From Devosia sp. 2618 (GTDB lineage: Bacteria > Pseudomonadota > Alphaproteobacteria > Rhizobiales > Devosiaceae), in the NCBI RefSeq assembly GCF_040546815.1, contig NZ_JBEPOO010000001.1, positions 1,984,001 through 2,048,000 on the forward strand: a stretch of DNA of 64,000 nt, given 5' to 3'. The notes beneath the pieces were generated by a model that was not told the origin of the DNA, ran no database searches, and saw only the letters and a program-made list of their open reading frames with translations. Positions 62,927 to 64,000 of this stretch are shown here, piece after piece. The first letter of the stretch is position 1, and each line of letters starts with the position of its first letter. Both the position numbers and the translations under genes were made by a program.

Positions 62927-62950
62927 CCCTCACGTGCATGCGTGTGAGGG
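62927..62950 (-). terminator. Hairpin after the Cro-like gene
   Basis: CCCTCAC (62927-62933) pairs with GTGAGGG (62944-62950). There is no T-run. It lies just past the Cro-like stop, where an antitermination-sensitive attenuator would be expected. Confidence 0.4.
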
Positions 62951-62951
62951 T

Positions 62952-63173
62952 TCATTCGCTCGCCACTTCCGGCATCGCGAAGAAATACCGATCATCCCAC
63001 TCGATTTCTCGTTTAAAGGCCTCCTCTCGGATGAGCCTCATATCGTCGAGACTGGGCGAGCATTCGCCGTTTTCCCAACGAGAGACTGAAGCCTGACCTA
63101 CGCGCGCTATGGCAGCGAACTCGGTCTGCTTGACCTTGAAGACAGCTTTGCGGATATGAAGCAGTGGGTTCAT
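62952..63173 (-). CDS. Cro-like XRE-family repressor, leaderless
   Basis: 73 residues. HTH: KQTEFAAIARVGQASVSRW with ENGECSPSLD. The start at MNPLLH (63173) is chosen because TTGACA (63208-63203) and GATAGT (63185-63180), 17 bases apart on the minus strand, put the transcription start at about this ATG. An ATG at 63179 is in frame but would lie before that point. It would shut down the repressor gene during lytic growth. Confidence 0.78.
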   Translation of the reverse strand: MNPLLHIRKAVFKVKQTEFAAIARVGQASVSRWENGECSPSLDDMRLIREEAFKREIEWDDRYFFAMPEVASE

Positions 63174-63179
63174 TTGCAT

Positions 63180-63199
63180 ACTATCCGCGAACGGATAGT
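63180..63199. promoter_or_regulatory. Operator O1, overlapping the leftward promoter
   Basis: ACTATCCG-CGAA-CGGATAGT: 8-bp perfect arms. It overlaps the -10 box and spacer of the leftward promoter. Confidence 0.85.
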
Positions 63200-63213
63200 C
63201 ATTGTCAATTAAC

Positions 63214-63233
63214 GTTATCCGCAAACGGAACTA
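63214..63233. promoter_or_regulatory. Operator O2
   Basis: GTTATCCG-CAAA-CGGAACTA, the TATCCG-N4-CGGATA type with changes in the right arm. It ends next to the weak -35 of the repressor promoter. Confidence 0.7.
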
Positions 63234-63237
63234 CTAA

Positions 63238-63257
63238 ATTATCCGGTTGCGGATATA
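63238..63257. promoter_or_regulatory. Operator O3, overlapping the repressor promoter
   Basis: ATTATCCG-GTTG-CGGATATA. It covers the TATAAT -10 box (63254-63259) of the repressor promoter. Confidence 0.75.
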
Positions 63258-63265
63258 ATGGGCGC

Positions 63266-63841
63266 ATGAACATTTTTGACAAACTGGATCGACTGCTCGC
63301 CGAACCGAACTTCAACCAGCTTGCGCTGTCGGCAAAGCTGCGCGTTGCTCAATCGTCGATCAACCGATGGAGCCAGCGCCAATCGGAGCCGCGTGGTCAG
63401 AACCGTGACGCGATCGATGCGCTGTATCGGGAGCATTTCCTTGGCGGCGCCACCGCGCCAGAGGCCATTGTTGTGCCCGTGTTAACATGGGTTTCGGCCG
63501 GCGCGATGACACGGGACGATCTGAGCCAAGAAGCGATAGGAACCATTACAGTTGCCGATTTGCCAGGCGGTGATTGGTTTGCGCTTCAGGTGGTCGGCGA
63601 CTCGATGGACCGCATTTCGCCGCCCGAGAGCACCATCTTTGTAAACCGAGCCGACAAGCAGCTCATATCCCATGCGTGCTATGTCATTGACGACGGCGAG
63701 GGCAACGCCACCTACAAGCGATACCGCACGAACCCGCCCAGGTTTGAGCCGTTCTCGACAAATCCGAGCCATGAACCACTCTACCCTGATAACGACCCGA
63801 CTGTGGTTGGAAGGGTTGGAATGTCACAAATCAGGATGTAG
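63266..63841 (+). CDS. CI-type phage repressor with S24 peptidase domain, leaderless
   Basis: 191 residues. The N-terminal HTH (about 15-40) is LALSAKLRVAQSSINRW. The C-terminal S24/LexA fold has the serine in VVGDSMDRI, the lysine in ATYKRYR, and a candidate Ala-Gly cleavage site in WVSAGAMT. RecA-stimulated self-cleavage is expected. No ribosome site exists, but TATAAT at 63254-63259 puts the transcription start at the ATG. Confidence 0.88.
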   Translation: MNIFDKLDRLLAEPNFNQLALSAKLRVAQSSINRWSQRQSEPRGQNRDAIDALYREHFLGGATAPEAIVVPVLTWVSAGAMTRDDLSQEAIGTITVADLPGGDWFALQVVGDSMDRISPPESTIFVNRADKQLISHACYVIDDGEGNATYKRYRTNPPRFEPFSTNPSHEPLYPDNDPTVVGRVGMSQIRM

Positions 63842-63898
63842 CGCGCTACGCATGAAGCGCGCGTGCCATATCCGTATGTGGGCGTCAATATTAGATAA

Positions 63899-63918
63899 TT
63901 ATCCAAACACGGATAGTT
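63899..63918. promoter_or_regulatory. Operator O4, beyond the repressor gene
   Basis: TTATCCA-AACA-CGGATAG, one base from the consensus. Confidence 0.7.
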
Positions 63919-63930
63919 AACGCTTTTCTT

Positions 63931-63949
63931 CATTCCGCAAACGGATAAT
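63931..63949. promoter_or_regulatory. Operator O5, beyond the repressor gene
   Basis: ATTCCG-CAAA-CGGATA, one base off in the left arm. With O4 it sits upstream of the next rightward gene. Confidence 0.7.
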
Positions 63950-63980
63950 CTGCTTTCAACGAAACACGTTGGAGGCCGAT

Positions 63981-64000
63981 ATGCCGTCACCCACCCTCAC
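63981..64000 (+). CDS. Start of a rightward gene, cut by the window end
   Basis: ATG with GGAGG 5 nt upstream; only six codons are visible. It should be the first gene of a rightward unit controlled by O4 and O5, where integrase or excisionase functions might lie. Confidence 0.55.

Overview
The window looks like an alphaproteobacterial (Hyphomicrobiales, Devosia-like) chromosome carrying a large integrated temperate phage. Bases 1-18845 are ordinary GC-rich core genome: a truncated short-chain dehydrogenase, a GNAT acetyltransferase, a family 8 glycosyltransferase, an orphan iron-siderophore binding protein, a CNNM/HlyC-type transporter, MAPEG, an RsmB/NOP RNA methyltransferase, TspO, guaA, a YfgM-like protein with der, guaB, an MFS exporter, and rlmE with ppx/gppA. 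This part ends at an intact tRNA-Gln(CUG), the probable integration site.

From about 18.9 kb to the window end (over 45 kb) everything fits a lambda/HK97-type siphophage prophage. No integrase is present, so the right border lies beyond 64 kb. The immunity region is at 62.9-64.0 kb: a leftward Cro-like gene and a rightward S24 repressor gene diverge around three 20-bp operators, and both appear to be leaderless. The leftward operon runs through replication genes (O-like protein, SF2 helicase, Toprim primase, ParB-like protein), a possible late regulator, and then the late genes: HNH, TerS, TerL, protease, capsid, portal, connectors, tail tube, tail chaperones, tape measure, tip proteins, an esterase-like tail fibre and lysis genes. 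Several short genes below usual size cut-offs are recorded.

Cargo genes, many on the opposite strand, are spread through the late region. They include a PAS-PAS hybrid histidine kinase, a DUF421 membrane protein, a DUF3606 operon, a DUF4258/HTH toxin-antitoxin pair, an OafA-type O-acyltransferase, a PilZ protein, a pyridoxamine-oxidase-like stress protein, small exported proteins, a tRNA-Cys and an initiator-tRNA-like element.

The most interesting pattern is that several cargo genes carry matches to the alphaproteobacterial general-stress sigma factor (EcfG) promoter, GGAAC-N16/17-CGTT. Three are exact and two differ by one base, each 24-42 nt before a start codon. This suggests a prophage whose cargo is wired to the host general stress response. 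Other notable points are a tape-measure gene whose expected start codon reads ATA, a probable -1 frameshift in the tail chaperone genes, an S74 chaperone remnant behind the tail-fibre genes, and an O-acetylase gene next to an esterase-bearing tail fibre.
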